From Gemmiger sp. An87 (GTDB lineage: Bacteria > Bacillota > Clostridia > Oscillospirales > Ruminococcaceae), in NCBI RefSeq assembly GCF_002159185.1, contig NZ_NFHD01000024.1, forward strand, positions 1-54,257: 54,257 nucleotides of DNA, read 5' to 3'. Both the position numbers and the translations under genes were made by a program. Below are positions 42,665 through 52,725 of the stretch, piece after piece. Positions within the stretch are counted from its first letter, which is position 1. Each line of letters begins with the position of its first letter. The notes under the pieces were generated by a model. That model did no database searches and was not told where the DNA came from. It saw only the letters and a program-made list of their open reading frames with translations.

Positions 42665-45600
42665 TCAATCCCACCAGAAATACCAGACAGTTGACTGCCG
42701 CAGCACATCGGCCAGAGTGCCCACGGTGGCGTCCTGCGGGCCTTGGTCAATCACATCTGGGCAGAAGCCGTACAGCTCCACCGCCACATCTATGGCCTCT
42801 TTCTCGGAAACAGGAGCCGGGAGCAGAAACTCCAACTCGTCATGGCTCATGGCAGCGGGCACCGCCCCATGCTGTTCAAACCAACATTTCGCAACTGCCA
42901 TTAATTCCGGCGTGTTAGGACATTCATTCCAGCCACCAAAGGGCAGATAGGCAAAAATCTCCCAAGGGTTCTTCACAGGGATTTTAGCCAGAATGAGAGG
43001 ATATGTCATCTTATTATCGGAGTTCCAGTAGCTTGAAAAACGACGGTTCTCATATCCGCCTTCCATCTCGCCCAGGATCTCCTCAACCCAATCCATATCG
43101 TCATCCTCGGCTTCTTCTTTGCGCTGCCCAATCATTTCCTCCAGAACTGCTTTACTGTTCTTGATGGGGGCGGAGAGCATTTCCTTTCGGTATGCGGCAA
43201 CTTTGTCCGGGTCGAAAGCATAGTCGTCCTTGCTATCGCTGTCCGGATCGGAATTTAGAATCAGGCATTCCCACAGGATTTCGTCATCCGCCTTAATCAG
43301 AACCGGCACAAAGCCCTCCTTGACACTTTCCCGTTTGGCGTAGTTGTATGCCGACATAATGGGGTCATCATCCGTCATTGAGGGAAAATAGGTACATTCA
43401 CAGTCCAGATATTCCATCATGGTTTTAGCAAGGTCCGAAGGCTCCAGAGTGGCCTCATCGAAACTCTGTCCCTGCCAGTTGGCAAACCGCTTTTCCATAA
43501 CTTTTGCCATAGCCTGATAATAGTTTTCATCGAATGGGATGAACAGATAGGCTTCATCCTGGAACTTATCGGAATAATATTGCTCCGAGCCGAAATATTC
43601 CAAGGCATAGTTGTCAATGTCGCTGGGGAAGTACGGACTGTCCGCCTCGCCATAGTAATATCCGGCAAAGGCTGCGCCCTCCTTGTTGAACAGAGCCCCA
43701 AAGAGCTGCCCTTTCAGCTGGTCCCGGATGAAGCCACGCAGATCAGCGCGGCTCAGATCTGCCATAAACAGCTGCACCTGCTCCCAGTACCGCTCCATAA
43801 ATTCCGCGCTCATCAGATCATGCTCCATGCACCAGCGCAGATAGATTGCCATGTGGTTGTAGGCATTGATCTCGTCCACCGGCAGGCCCTTTTGCTGAAT
43901 GGTTTCCAGATGCCAGTCGGCATCGTCCATATCGTCGGTGAACTCCTCTGCAAGCGTTCCTCTGGTGATGGCATTCTGGCGGGTGGGGTTGACCACAAAA
44001 CTGATGCCTGCCATCTTTTCCAGCAGAGCGTCCACGTCATGCTCCATCTTATACTCTATTTCATTACGATAGAGCGGGATCACTTGATAGAAGTTGACCT
44101 CCTCGCCGCTGGGCAAAGTGCAGACTTCTCCTCCGTTCCAGACAACATCCTGCGGGCCTACCAGAAGTGCGCCGCAGAGTGCCGTGTTCTCCGCAAATGG
44201 CGACTGCTTGTCCATTGTATGGCCAAAGCCCAACCAGGTATCGTTGGAAATGGGCAGGCGGGCCAACACTTTCAAGAGGCCAATGGGCCAGTACCACCGC
44301 TCATCCTTCAGGGATTCCTCATCCAGTTTCCAATCCGGCGGCAGAGCGATGGCCAGTTCCGCCCGCTCCAGCTTGTATTCCTCCAGCTCCTTCGGCACAT
44401 TCATCCGGTGAGCACCCATCCCCATCGTTACCAGTGTGTAATAATCCCGCTCTTCAGAAGGAGGAACAATGCAGATGTCCACATGGATGTCGGGAGAAAC
44501 CAGCTCATGGAATACATTCTCAAACTCACCAAACATGTTTTTGATGTGCTGCTCTATCGCAGACATCTCATCCTCCGAATAAACCTCAGGCTCACGCTTG
44601 TCCGCCGAGGACCAGATGGCATCCGCCTTTGTACCGTCCGGATTCAGAAAAATCTGAAAATACTGATCGTCTCCCGCCTGCTGATAGACAAGACTGATGC
44701 GACGGTTCTGCTCCACGAAGACTGCAACCAAAGTCCCCTCCGATTCCCCTTCCGGGGTGTGGAGCAACCATTCCCCGCTGTCCAACCGTTCTTTGAGCTG
44801 CCGCAGCCAGTCCGTTCCCATTTTGGAGAGTCCGGCTTCGTTCATACGGAAGGAAAGATCCACAAGATGTTCCTTCACCATGTATCGAAATTCGCAGCAG
44901 GGTGAATTTTTCTCATAGCCATACTTCTCCGGGTGGAACAGCTCATAAAATTCGGCAAGACCTGCTTTGTCTACTCGGATACACGCCAGAGCATATTGTT
45001 TCCCATCCGCATCCTCGTCCAGTCCCCGCTGGAGCGTTTGGTCAGCATCCGGGTTAATCCAGTGGTATTCCATCTGCTCCAGAGTCGCGCCGGATTCGAT
45101 CTCCTGCTGCAAGGTCAGGAACTCATAATCACCGGGTTCCAGTTTCAACCCTTGTTTAACAGCATCCAGCGCGCCAGCTTTGTCACCAAAATGCGCTCTC
45201 AATTTCCCCACCTGCAGCCAGATCCAGGGGTAGTCCGGCTCTTCCTGAGCACCCTTCTCCGCATAGTTGAGCGCTTCTTCCAGCCTGCTGCAGTACATCA
45301 GCGCCACAGAATACCGATAGTACCAGGTAGCACAGCCTGTGGCATTTTTCTCAGAATCCTTCATCCACTGGGCTGCCTGATAATAATGGATATAATCATC
45401 CAGATTAAGGCAGGCGAAGGCGTACCAGAGGGCGATCTGCAGGTCCTGGTGTGCCTGCTTTTCGGTGAATCTTCCTTCTTCAATGCCAGTTTTGATGAAA
45501 TCCTCCAGCCATTGAAGCATTCTCCAGAAGTAGCCGGAGATTCCGTCATCATAAGATTCCAGTGTTTCAATATCCTCTGCTGAAAGCAGGGAGCCGGTTT

Positions 45601-47095
45601 CCTCATGAATATCAGGCTCCGGTTCCGCCTCATCCAGCAGCGGCACACCGCCCACATCCCGCCGGAATGCGTGGAAGTGCGCATAGGGCAGGTTGCTTCC
45701 CTCAAAGAATGCCTGTGCCGCTGTCAGTACAGCGGGCAGATCCCATGCGATAAAATCCAGATACCCATGGTACAGACCGGTAGCCCCACCCAGGAAGGTC
45801 ACGGCTTCCGCTCCTGCCTCCCGCAGAATGGCATCTCTCAAATCATCTCGGAAGTCCAGAATGGCTTTGCTCCGCTCCTCTCCGGTAAATCCATCCAATG
45901 GGTAGCAAAGGAACCCCGCTACGATGCCATCCCTGTGGTACTCATCCACCGCGTCGCTGCGGGCAGCCAGATAGTCGTTGATGAGCACTGGCAGACGGCA
46001 GCTTCCAGTATAGACATCCAACCGCCAGTCGGCCTCCGGGTCCTCCACCGGTTCCAGCTCGTAGGTAAGATAGCTGTTTTCCAGATAGTCGCTGCCATCC
46101 CTCCAAAGGGAGAGTCCCATGCTCTGCAGCAACTCCGGCAGCTGGGAAAGGCGCATGGCCGGTTCGTCTTTCGGCTGAGCATAAACATCAAACCCGGCAA
46201 CAAAGGCGATCGCGGAAACTTCTCCGATGGTTTGATCCACCAGCATAGAGAGCGCCCACCAGACCTTGTCGGTGTTCTCTTTCAGGATCGGCGTCAGCTT
46301 TTCACAGCAAAGGACCAGACTCACCCGTTGATCGTCGGTTTTCTCGGCCCACATCTGCACATCCTCAGCCCGAACCTTGATCTCTCCAGCCCGCAGCTCG
46401 AACCCCTCACAGGGCTGACGGCCTACCCTTATATCCCAATGCTCCAGCACCGATTCCGGGGCCTGCTTCTGGAAGTACACAAGCGGAAACAGGCGGGAGC
46501 GAAGGCCCTCCGGGCTGAGGATCAATTCATACTTTTTGCCATTGAAGCCCAACTCAAAGGAAGTATCACGCAGGGCCGTCTTGAGCGCATTCCCGCATTT
46601 TTCAATCAGTTCTTCGCCGCGCTGGCGCGTTTCGTCGATATTCATGATTTGACGCAGCTCCGCCTCAATCTGAGCAAAGGCCGCCCACGCTTCCTGCGTT
46701 CTTTCCCGGAAGTTCTTTTCAAACCGGGGCAGTGACAACCGACGTCGGCAATCGTCTATGTACTCCTGAGTATCTTTGTCGCCCGGGCGGGCTTTCAGGG
46801 CACTTTCAAAGTAACGCAGGGCGGGGCCTTCCTCGTCCAGATAGTAATAGGCCGAAGCGATCCGATAATTCCAGCAATGATCTTCGGCAAAATACTCCTC
46901 ATGGGGGGCCAGAAGTTCCAGCGCCTTTTCAAAAGGCTCCCGTTCTCCTATATGTGCAACGGCAATATATGCCTTGGCCAATTCGCTGTCCAGTTCCGGG
47001 GTGCGCTCCCCGGCAGAGATGCCTTCCAGTGTATCAATCACCTTCTGAATTTCATTCTGTTCAAACCATTGCTGGCATTGTTTCAATAAATCCAT
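42665..47095 (-). CDS. Giant TPR/SUFU-like/DUF4253 protein
   Basis: A 1476-residue acidic cytoplasmic protein without signal peptide or membrane helices. Recognisable parts: N-terminal TPR-like helices (residues 1-120, for example HCWNYRIASAYYYLDEEGPALRYFESAL), a long mixed region, a second TPR block (about 560-690, LMYCSRLEEALNYAEKGAQEEPDYPWIWLQVGKL), a suppressor-of-fused-like segment (about 870-1000, YTLVTMGMGAHRMNV) and a C-terminal DUF4253 domain (about 1370-1476, NPWEIFAYLPFGGWNECP to STVWYFWWD). SUFU and DUF4253 proteins are frequent in immunity clusters against polymorphic toxins, often as multi-domain chains. No toxin is adjacent. SD GGAGG precedes ATG 47095. Last gene of the operon. 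Confidence 0.72.
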   Translation of the reverse strand: MDLLKQCQQWFEQNEIQKVIDTLEGISAGERTPELDSELAKAYIAVAHIGEREPFEKALELLAPHEEYFAEDHCWNYRIASAYYYLDEEGPALRYFESALKARPGDKDTQEYIDDCRRRLSLPRFEKNFRERTQEAWAAFAQIEAELRQIMNIDETRQRGEELIEKCGNALKTALRDTSFELGFNGKKYELILSPEGLRSRLFPLVYFQKQAPESVLEHWDIRVGRQPCEGFELRAGEIKVRAEDVQMWAEKTDDQRVSLVLCCEKLTPILKENTDKVWWALSMLVDQTIGEVSAIAFVAGFDVYAQPKDEPAMRLSQLPELLQSMGLSLWRDGSDYLENSYLTYELEPVEDPEADWRLDVYTGSCRLPVLINDYLAARSDAVDEYHRDGIVAGFLCYPLDGFTGEERSKAILDFRDDLRDAILREAGAEAVTFLGGATGLYHGYLDFIAWDLPAVLTAAQAFFEGSNLPYAHFHAFRRDVGGVPLLDEAEPEPDIHEETGSLLSAEDIETLESYDDGISGYFWRMLQWLEDFIKTGIEEGRFTEKQAHQDLQIALWYAFACLNLDDYIHYYQAAQWMKDSEKNATGCATWYYRYSVALMYCSRLEEALNYAEKGAQEEPDYPWIWLQVGKLRAHFGDKAGALDAVKQGLKLEPGDYEFLTLQQEIESGATLEQMEYHWINPDADQTLQRGLDEDADGKQYALACIRVDKAGLAEFYELFHPEKYGYEKNSPCCEFRYMVKEHLVDLSFRMNEAGLSKMGTDWLRQLKERLDSGEWLLHTPEGESEGTLVAVFVEQNRRISLVYQQAGDDQYFQIFLNPDGTKADAIWSSADKREPEVYSEDEMSAIEQHIKNMFGEFENVFHELVSPDIHVDICIVPPSEERDYYTLVTMGMGAHRMNVPKELEEYKLERAELAIALPPDWKLDEESLKDERWYWPIGLLKVLARLPISNDTWLGFGHTMDKQSPFAENTALCGALLVGPQDVVWNGGEVCTLPSGEEVNFYQVIPLYRNEIEYKMEHDVDALLEKMAGISFVVNPTRQNAITRGTLAEEFTDDMDDADWHLETIQQKGLPVDEINAYNHMAIYLRWCMEHDLMSAEFMERYWEQVQLFMADLSRADLRGFIRDQLKGQLFGALFNKEGAAFAGYYYGEADSPYFPSDIDNYALEYFGSEQYYSDKFQDEAYLFIPFDENYYQAMAKVMEKRFANWQGQSFDEATLEPSDLAKTMMEYLDCECTYFPSMTDDDPIMSAYNYAKRESVKEGFVPVLIKADDEILWECLILNSDPDSDSKDDYAFDPDKVAAYRKEMLSAPIKNSKAVLEEMIGQRKEEAEDDDMDWVEEILGEMEGGYENRRFSSYWNSDNKMTYPLILAKIPVKNPWEIFAYLPFGGWNECPNTPELMAVAKCWFEQHGAVPAAMSHDELEFLLPAPVSEKEAIDVAVELYGFCPDVIDQGPQDATVGTLADVLRQSTVWYFWWD

Positions 47096-47155
47096 ATCCG
47101 TACCTCCTTCATTTCGGCTTTTCTATACGGTTGTTCTTTCACCGTAAATCATCGT

Positions 47156-47404
47156 TCAAATATCCCAGTCTATAAAATCTTCACGGTTCCATACAAAGTG
47201 CTGATACAGGCACTTCAAATTCCCCTGTTCATCCCGTGAGAGCTTCGCCCCGTTTTCATACCGCAAAGTGTCGGCATACAGGATAAAGCCATCCACTTTC
47301 CCGGATGAAGCCCGAAACTCACCGTTTCCAATAACGGCTACATTGCCACATTCAAATGTAACTGAAGAAGAAGTGGTGTGGATTTCCGTAATTGCTTCGA
47401 TCAT
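47156..47404 (-). CDS. Hypothetical 82-aa protein
   Basis: A small acidic beta-type protein (MIEAITEIHTTSSSVTFECG to NREDFIDWDI) with no family I recognise. GAGGTGAT lies before ATG 47404. It sits between two large operon members with gaps of 9 and 60 bp, which supports it being translated. Possibly a small partner or immunity-type protein (inference only). Confidence 0.6.
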   Translation of the reverse strand: MIEAITEIHTTSSSVTFECGNVAVIGNGEFRASSGKVDGFILYADTLRYENGAKLSRDEQGNLKCLYQHFVWNREDFIDWDI

Positions 47405-47413
47405 CTGGTAATA

Positions 47414-48418
47414 TCACCTCTCCTCTCCGGGCGATACCATTCTCCACCCGGATGTCTGCACCCGGATCACAGGGCGGAAAAAGTCATAGTCATTGTGGAT
47501 TCTATTATCCTCCCGAACCTCCGGTTTACTGTGAGGGGAACAGGGCAAATATCCCAGCAAAGGACCCATGCCACCGCAGATATTGCAGCCGCCGTCGCCG
47601 CCGCAGGTGGTCAATGTTTTTCCATCTACCAGCTCCCGCTTATAGGGATCGTAGGCAATAGACAGGCCAAAGAAGTTTGCCTGCTCCATGTCGTATGGCT
47701 TGCCCTGGTCTTCCTCGCTTTCAAAGTGATGCAGATGCATGGAATAGTCCAGTCCATCCCCCCATGGAAACAGGGTACGGCATCCACCTCCGCACAGATA
47801 GACCCACTCATCCGGCATGGGAAGGCTGGCTGCCAGCTCCCACAACAGGGATCGCTGAAACTCCGGGTAGGTCGTCGGATGGCACAGCCATGCTCGCCAG
47901 CTATCACCATTGCGTTCAAAGCGGACCGTTTCGTGTATTTCAAAACTCTGGCTGTTCTGGCCCGCCCATTTCTGCAAGTTCTCCAGCCAGTCGGGGTGGG
48001 CGGTGATGCGCGGATCGTTCATGGGTACGCTTTCCCAGCCGATCTCCTCCAGTTTTCTGCCCACGAACATGGGGCCGATGGTCACCCGGCGTACTGGGGT
48101 CATGCCCTGCCGGAGAAATTCCTCCGCAGTGCCCTCGTATTCGATTTCCGCAAAAGCATCCGCCAGTTCCTCCTGGTTGGCCTTATCCATCCCTTGGACA
48201 AAACTCTCCCAGCCAAGAATCACGGTATCGCCGGGGACAAAGACAAACTCCCGGCCACCTTTTTCAAACAGACCGGTGGTGCAGCTTTGTCCCCAGCGGG
48301 AAAAGGCGTACAGTTCCTTGAATGTCAAATGATAACGAGTCGCCAGCGTCTGCATCAGCCAGAGCTTATCGGATAGTTTCAGTGCATTAAATTGTGGGCG
48401 AAATAGTTTTTCGTTCAT
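47414..48418 (-). CDS. Uncharacterised protein, possibly FGE/SUMF1-like
   Basis: A 334-residue cytoplasmic protein. FVFVPGDTVILGW, LPMPDEWVYLCGGGCRTLFPWGD and ANFFGLSIAYDPYKREL recall the formylglycine-generating-enzyme (SUMF1) fold (pattern LPTEAEWEYAA...PWGD...N.FGL), but the catalytic Cys pair context is not clear and the family ending GNVWEW is replaced. A Cys-rich patch (GGDGGCNICGGMG) follows. ATG 48418 is chosen because GAGGTG stands 8 nt upstream. If the fold is right it is probably a non-modifying ligand-binding version. Confidence 0.5.
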   Translation of the reverse strand: MNEKLFRPQFNALKLSDKLWLMQTLATRYHLTFKELYAFSRWGQSCTTGLFEKGGREFVFVPGDTVILGWESFVQGMDKANQEELADAFAEIEYEGTAEEFLRQGMTPVRRVTIGPMFVGRKLEEIGWESVPMNDPRITAHPDWLENLQKWAGQNSQSFEIHETVRFERNGDSWRAWLCHPTTYPEFQRSLLWELAASLPMPDEWVYLCGGGCRTLFPWGDGLDYSMHLHHFESEEDQGKPYDMEQANFFGLSIAYDPYKRELVDGKTLTTCGGDGGCNICGGMGPLLGYLPCSPHSKPEVREDNRIHNDYDFFRPVIRVQTSGWRMVSPGEER

Positions 48419-48429
48419 AGCAGCGCACC

Positions 48430-50862
48430 TCACAGCAAGTCCACTTCGATGCCGCACCGCTCCAGAATGGGCAGCACCTGTTCCGGCTTGGAGGACATGA
48501 GGGTAATATGTTTGAGATTGGGGAACTGGCGCAGTTCTGCCTCCGTAATGGTGTTAAGATCAAAAGCTCCATCCTCGCCATCCCAGAACGGACAGAGCTG
48601 GGTATAAATCTCGCTGCCGCCATCCATCTCGATTTCTGTGACCGACCGGGCCAGCCGCTCCGGGATCTGGTATTTCTCCAGCCACTTCTGAATCTCCGGG
48701 ATGGGTTCATACCCTTCCGCGTCAATGTCGATCTTGCGTCGGCTATACTCTCTGGCAAACGCACGGACATCCAGTTTAGGCGCCAGTAAGCCTTTCTCGT
48801 ACATCAGGACTTCCATGACCGCGAGCTTGAAGTTGAAGGTATCAAAGTGCAGCACTGGTTCCGTCGGTTTGGATAACTTGTATTTCTGTGCTTTCGCTGC
48901 CTTTTTCTCTGGCTCTTTCCAGCTGATCTGTACCATGGCGGAGAGGGCCTCCAGCTTTGCTTTCTGCGCTGACTGCTCCTCCGGAACAGGCCCTGGCAAG
49001 CGGGTATAAACGGTAAAGCCGCCTAATTTGAGGGTATGGGCAAATCCGGCGAAATCCTTCCAGCTGGCCTCCCGGTAGTCCTTGGACCCGATCCAAACCG
49101 CTCCGTCAAATATCTGCCGAACCGCATACTCTCCCTGCGCCGCTACCCGGACACCAAGGGTTTTGATGGTCTGCTCATCTTCATCCAACCAACCCTGGAG
49201 TCCAAGCTCGTCCCACAGAGCAAGGGCCTGGGTATAGGGGCTCTCCCTGTCTGTAACGGGGCTTTTCCGTGTTCCATTTTGCAGGACAATGCGGGCAGGC
49301 CCCAGCTTTTCCGCAAGCTGCGAAAGCGTAAACGGCGGCGCAAATACCGACCCCAGGATGGTCAGGCTGTCTTTTTTGAGAATGATTTTTCGCTCCGTGG
49401 CCTTGGGCGGTAGAGAGGCGGGCAGATTCGGATACACTTCTTTGTACTCTCGCCATTCCAGCTTTTTGGGCTTGTTTGCTGTCCGAAGGAACCCCCAGAA
49501 GTCGATGGGATAACGAAACACCGGCCCAACCCTATCCCGCCGGGTGACGATGACCACCGTGCCATCGGTGAGTATTCCAATGTGCTGCATTTTCTCCCCG
49601 CCGAACATTCCCGGACGGATACGCAGCACTTCATGGGTGTTCCTATTGATGAGCTGGGCAAAGTCATCGGAGAGGATCTCGCCGTTCCCCTGCACCAGCA
49701 GCCAGTCCCCGGTAAACCAGCGAAGTTTCAACCCCTCGCCCATTCCGGGCAGCGGGGCAATGCGGCACCGCCCGGTGTCCATGTCCAGTTCCAGCAGGCA
49801 TTCTTCCATTCTCCCCTTGCCGCTGACTGCGTGGATCATGGTAATGCGGCTTGTGCCGGGAACGGGAACGGCCTCGGAGAGATGGTCGTATCCATTCAGA
49901 GAGAAGGTGTGTTTTGTTATCTTGCCGTTTTCCCAGCGGTAAATCTGCCCCTTGTACCACTCGTTGGAAAAGTAGACCCGGCCCAGACCGTCTGTCGTAA
50001 TGCCGCAATGGTATTTGGTGCTCCATCCATCTTCCGGCAGAATCCAGTTTTTCACATCCTGGTAGGTGCCCCGGTCAGTCAGTTCGATCCTTGTAGCGTT
50101 GGTGGGATCACCCACCCAGAGGGAATGGTCAGCCCAGCACAGGGTCTGGGGTGAACCGTCATATCCAATGGGGGACGGTTCGGCCCAGTTGAGCGTGGCT
50201 GGATTCTTGCTCAGTAATGCCCGGCCAATCGTCCCGCTGCCAGCGGCTCTGGACGCGGCATAGAGTCCATTTTCTGCGGAATAAGTGAGGCACCCAAGAT
50301 GCGGCAAACTGTGGGCGCGGGTCACCTGGGGCGGACGCTGGCGCAGATCGGCCACACAGCCGTTTTTCCATTCTTCTGCATCCTGGTTTTTCCATTCGCC
50401 CGCCGCAAAATCACCCGCCAGGGAGTTGAAGAAATAATCGTACTCATCCTGAAGTATGTACTCCTCGCAGGGCATCAGCTTCCCAGGGTCCTGCTCCTTG
50501 GCATGGTCGCCCCATTTTCGCCCTTGCTGTTTCATCAGGTGGCAATATTGCCCCTGCTTTTTGCAGTAGCGTTCCCATTCGTTGCGTTCTTCTTCTGGGA
50601 TCAAGGCAAACAGATACTCGTCCTCATCGTCCAGGTTATACAACGCCCAGCCGAAGGCAGAAAGTTCCTGTCCCAACGCTGCCACCCCTTTTTCATGGGA
50701 CAGTTTCATATACTGAACGCCAACGGTTTCAAAGCATTCATCCAGCAGCGCCGGGACCTGTGCACCCCATTTTTCTCGAAGCTCCGCCAGAGTGTCCTGT
50801 ACGGCTCCGTCAAATTTCAGAATGTCCAGCGCATCCTCTATGATTTGTTTGAACTCTGCCAT
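48430..50862 (-). CDS. Beta-propeller plus DUF6892 protein
   Basis: An 810-residue cytoplasmic protein. Residues 1-180 are helical and acidic; about 190-450 form repeated beta segments like a propeller (GITTDGLGRVYFSNEWYKGQIYRW, GILTDGTVVIVTRR); about 485-590 hold a small domain often seen beside DUF6892; about 670-810 are DUF6892 (FNFKLAVMEVLMYEKGLL, then YEPIPEIQKW and GGSEIYTQLCPFWDGEDGAFD). Activity unknown. DUF6892 proteins accumulate in multi-gene DUF clusters of Firmicutes. SD AAGGGG before ATG 50862; co-transcribed with its neighbours (gaps 68 and 11 bp). Confidence 0.72.
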   Translation of the reverse strand: MAEFKQIIEDALDILKFDGAVQDTLAELREKWGAQVPALLDECFETVGVQYMKLSHEKGVAALGQELSAFGWALYNLDDEDEYLFALIPEEERNEWERYCKKQGQYCHLMKQQGRKWGDHAKEQDPGKLMPCEEYILQDEYDYFFNSLAGDFAAGEWKNQDAEEWKNGCVADLRQRPPQVTRAHSLPHLGCLTYSAENGLYAASRAAGSGTIGRALLSKNPATLNWAEPSPIGYDGSPQTLCWADHSLWVGDPTNATRIELTDRGTYQDVKNWILPEDGWSTKYHCGITTDGLGRVYFSNEWYKGQIYRWENGKITKHTFSLNGYDHLSEAVPVPGTSRITMIHAVSGKGRMEECLLELDMDTGRCRIAPLPGMGEGLKLRWFTGDWLLVQGNGEILSDDFAQLINRNTHEVLRIRPGMFGGEKMQHIGILTDGTVVIVTRRDRVGPVFRYPIDFWGFLRTANKPKKLEWREYKEVYPNLPASLPPKATERKIILKKDSLTILGSVFAPPFTLSQLAEKLGPARIVLQNGTRKSPVTDRESPYTQALALWDELGLQGWLDEDEQTIKTLGVRVAAQGEYAVRQIFDGAVWIGSKDYREASWKDFAGFAHTLKLGGFTVYTRLPGPVPEEQSAQKAKLEALSAMVQISWKEPEKKAAKAQKYKLSKPTEPVLHFDTFNFKLAVMEVLMYEKGLLAPKLDVRAFAREYSRRKIDIDAEGYEPIPEIQKWLEKYQIPERLARSVTEIEMDGGSEIYTQLCPFWDGEDGAFDLNTITEAELRQFPNLKHITLMSSKPEQVLPILERCGIEVDLL

Positions 50863-50930
50863 CGGTCGTTTCCCCTTTTCCCAATTCCCACATCATAGCG
50901 ACAGCCATGTGGTCAAAGCACTTAAAAAAA

Positions 50931-51257
50931 TTACCAGTCCCGTTCCCGGATGGCCTCCTCGGTGTCAATGGGAATGTCAAACCACTCCAGAATGTAGGCC
51001 ACGGTATCTCCAATACAATCCCGGGCCACCGTTTCAATCTCGCTGTCGTTTTCGTAAAATTCATCCTGAAGATTATTGATGCCGCAGACCACCTCATCCA
51101 GCGTGTTCTGTATCACTTTGGTGTCAGTTTCGCCGCTCTCCAGCAGGTCAATGACCTTTTGAAGTTCATCCTTTACCTTGTCTACCAGAAAAGCAGGATA
51201 ATAATCATCCTGATACATCTCGTCCAGTAATTTATAATTGGGATCAAAGGTTTTCAT
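50931..51257 (-). CDS. DUF5713 family protein
   Basis: A 108-residue acidic helical protein: LLDEMYQDDYYPAFLVDKVKDEL, VIDLLESGETDTKVIQNTLDEV and SEIETVARDCIGDTVAYILEWF through the end EEAIRERDW are characteristic of DUF5713. Function unknown. ATG 51257 follows AGGAGG, whose first bases overlap the stop of the upstream gene, so the two are coupled. Confidence 0.82.
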   Translation of the reverse strand: MKTFDPNYKLLDEMYQDDYYPAFLVDKVKDELQKVIDLLESGETDTKVIQNTLDEVVCGINNLQDEFYENDSEIETVARDCIGDTVAYILEWFDIPIDTEEAIRERDW

Positions 51258-51268
51258 TTTGTTTCCTC

Positions 51269-52702
51269 CTATCGAAAAATTTCCTGATACCGCTCTCTCA
51301 GTTCCTCCGGAGCTGCTTCCACCACTTTCTGACCACCCTTGGCGCTGGCTTTGCCCCAGATCACATAGCAGACCGTTTCCCATGCGTATTGCAGCACTTC
51401 CTCCGGGCTGGCTTCTGTTTCCTCGGCGGGTTCCTCGTCATCATCGTCATCCTCGTCAGAGGAAAAACCGCTTGGAACGATCTCGGACAGGTGGATTTTT
51501 GCCTCCAGCAGAGCGTCCAGGCTTTCTGCGTTTGCCATCCACGCGGCATAGTCCTTGGAATACTTCATGTTCTGCATGGACAGCACCCCACGGACAAATA
51601 CAGGGACGGTATCGGCGGTAAATCCAAACTGTTTCACATACTCCCGGAGGAATTTTTCCTGTAAGTGGGAGTGCTCATCATCACAGAGATCGAGATAATC
51701 CCATACCAGCTGCCGCCACTCTTGCCCCAGCATTCCCAGGGCGAACACGGCAAAACTTCCGGGGAGTGCGCACTGCTCATCGCTGAGATTGGTGTACTGC
51801 TCATATTGCCGCATGGCAAGCCGGGCGTACCGTTCCATCAGGGGGTGGAGGCCAGGGTACTGCACGGCACAGGCAAAGAGCTGGTTTACTCCCTTTTTGG
51901 GCAGTCCTGTGATGGGAAGATAGCTCTTTTCCGGCCCTTTGAACTCCACCGCATAGCTGCGGGGAAAGTCCTCCTGCTCCAGAATCTCACACAGGTAGTT
52001 CAGCACTTCATGGCAGCATTCCTCCGTGTTGTCCCTGGCAGTAATACGGATAACGGCAAAGGCATCGTTGGCCGATGCGGTGAAGTGCTCTGTTTTCCTC
52101 TTTTGCAGAGAGAGCGGCAGCCTGCCGGTCCCGTGTTCCCGGAGCTTTTTCACCATATCAGGACGGACTTTCTCCACCAATCCAAAGAGGTAATTGGCGT
52201 CCAGATACTGAAAGTCCAAGCCATACACTTTATAGCTCACCGCCACATAGCAGGCGAAACGCAGCAGCGGCTCCGGGACCTCCTCTGCACGGATACCTGG
52301 TTTCAGGGAATACTCCCGATCCCAGAAACGATCATCTTCATCGCCTGTTGCAACAAAATACTTCTCTTGTAGCTCCCGTTTCAGCATATCAAGTAGATGG
52401 TGGTCAATTTCACCCCAGCGGCTCTGGCGGCGCAGGTTTTCGCTGAAGGCGATGGCCTTTTCCGCATCCAGGGTCTCGGCCCGCTGTATTTCGGTCCATG
52501 CCCTAAGCAGTTGCCACACCTCAAAGGGTGCACCTTGACTGCTGACCACTACCGGCGGCCAGTGGGAATCATCAAGCCGCGTGATTTTCCCGTCAATGGC
52601 ATCCTGGATACACTGGTCAAAGAGCGGTTGCAGTTCTTCCTGTACCTCGGGCTTCATCCAGTAACAGCGCCCGTCCGCACTATTTCGTTTTGGTAAATTC
52701 AT
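51269..52702 (-). CDS. DUF6138-like protein
   Basis: A 477-residue helical cytoplasmic protein, first gene of the operon. The central block (FACYVAVSYKVYGLDFQYLDAN, SANDAFAVIRITARDNTEEC, FKGPEKSYLPITGLPKKGVNQLFA, LPGSFAVFALGMLG, VRGVLSMQNMKYSK) resembles DUF6138 proteins; a very acidic linker (SSDEDDDDDEEPAEETE) precedes the C-terminal 60 residues. Function unknown. ATG 52702 has AGAGGTGG upstream; an earlier GTG-like start is not needed. Confidence 0.6.
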   Translation of the reverse strand: MNLPKRNSADGRCYWMKPEVQEELQPLFDQCIQDAIDGKITRLDDSHWPPVVVSSQGAPFEVWQLLRAWTEIQRAETLDAEKAIAFSENLRRQSRWGEIDHHLLDMLKRELQEKYFVATGDEDDRFWDREYSLKPGIRAEEVPEPLLRFACYVAVSYKVYGLDFQYLDANYLFGLVEKVRPDMVKKLREHGTGRLPLSLQKRKTEHFTASANDAFAVIRITARDNTEECCHEVLNYLCEILEQEDFPRSYAVEFKGPEKSYLPITGLPKKGVNQLFACAVQYPGLHPLMERYARLAMRQYEQYTNLSDEQCALPGSFAVFALGMLGQEWRQLVWDYLDLCDDEHSHLQEKFLREYVKQFGFTADTVPVFVRGVLSMQNMKYSKDYAAWMANAESLDALLEAKIHLSEIVPSGFSSDEDDDDDEEPAEETEASPEEVLQYAWETVCYVIWGKASAKGGQKVVEAAPEELRERYQEIFR

Positions 52703-52725
52703 ATCAGGCCACCTCTTTCCGAACA

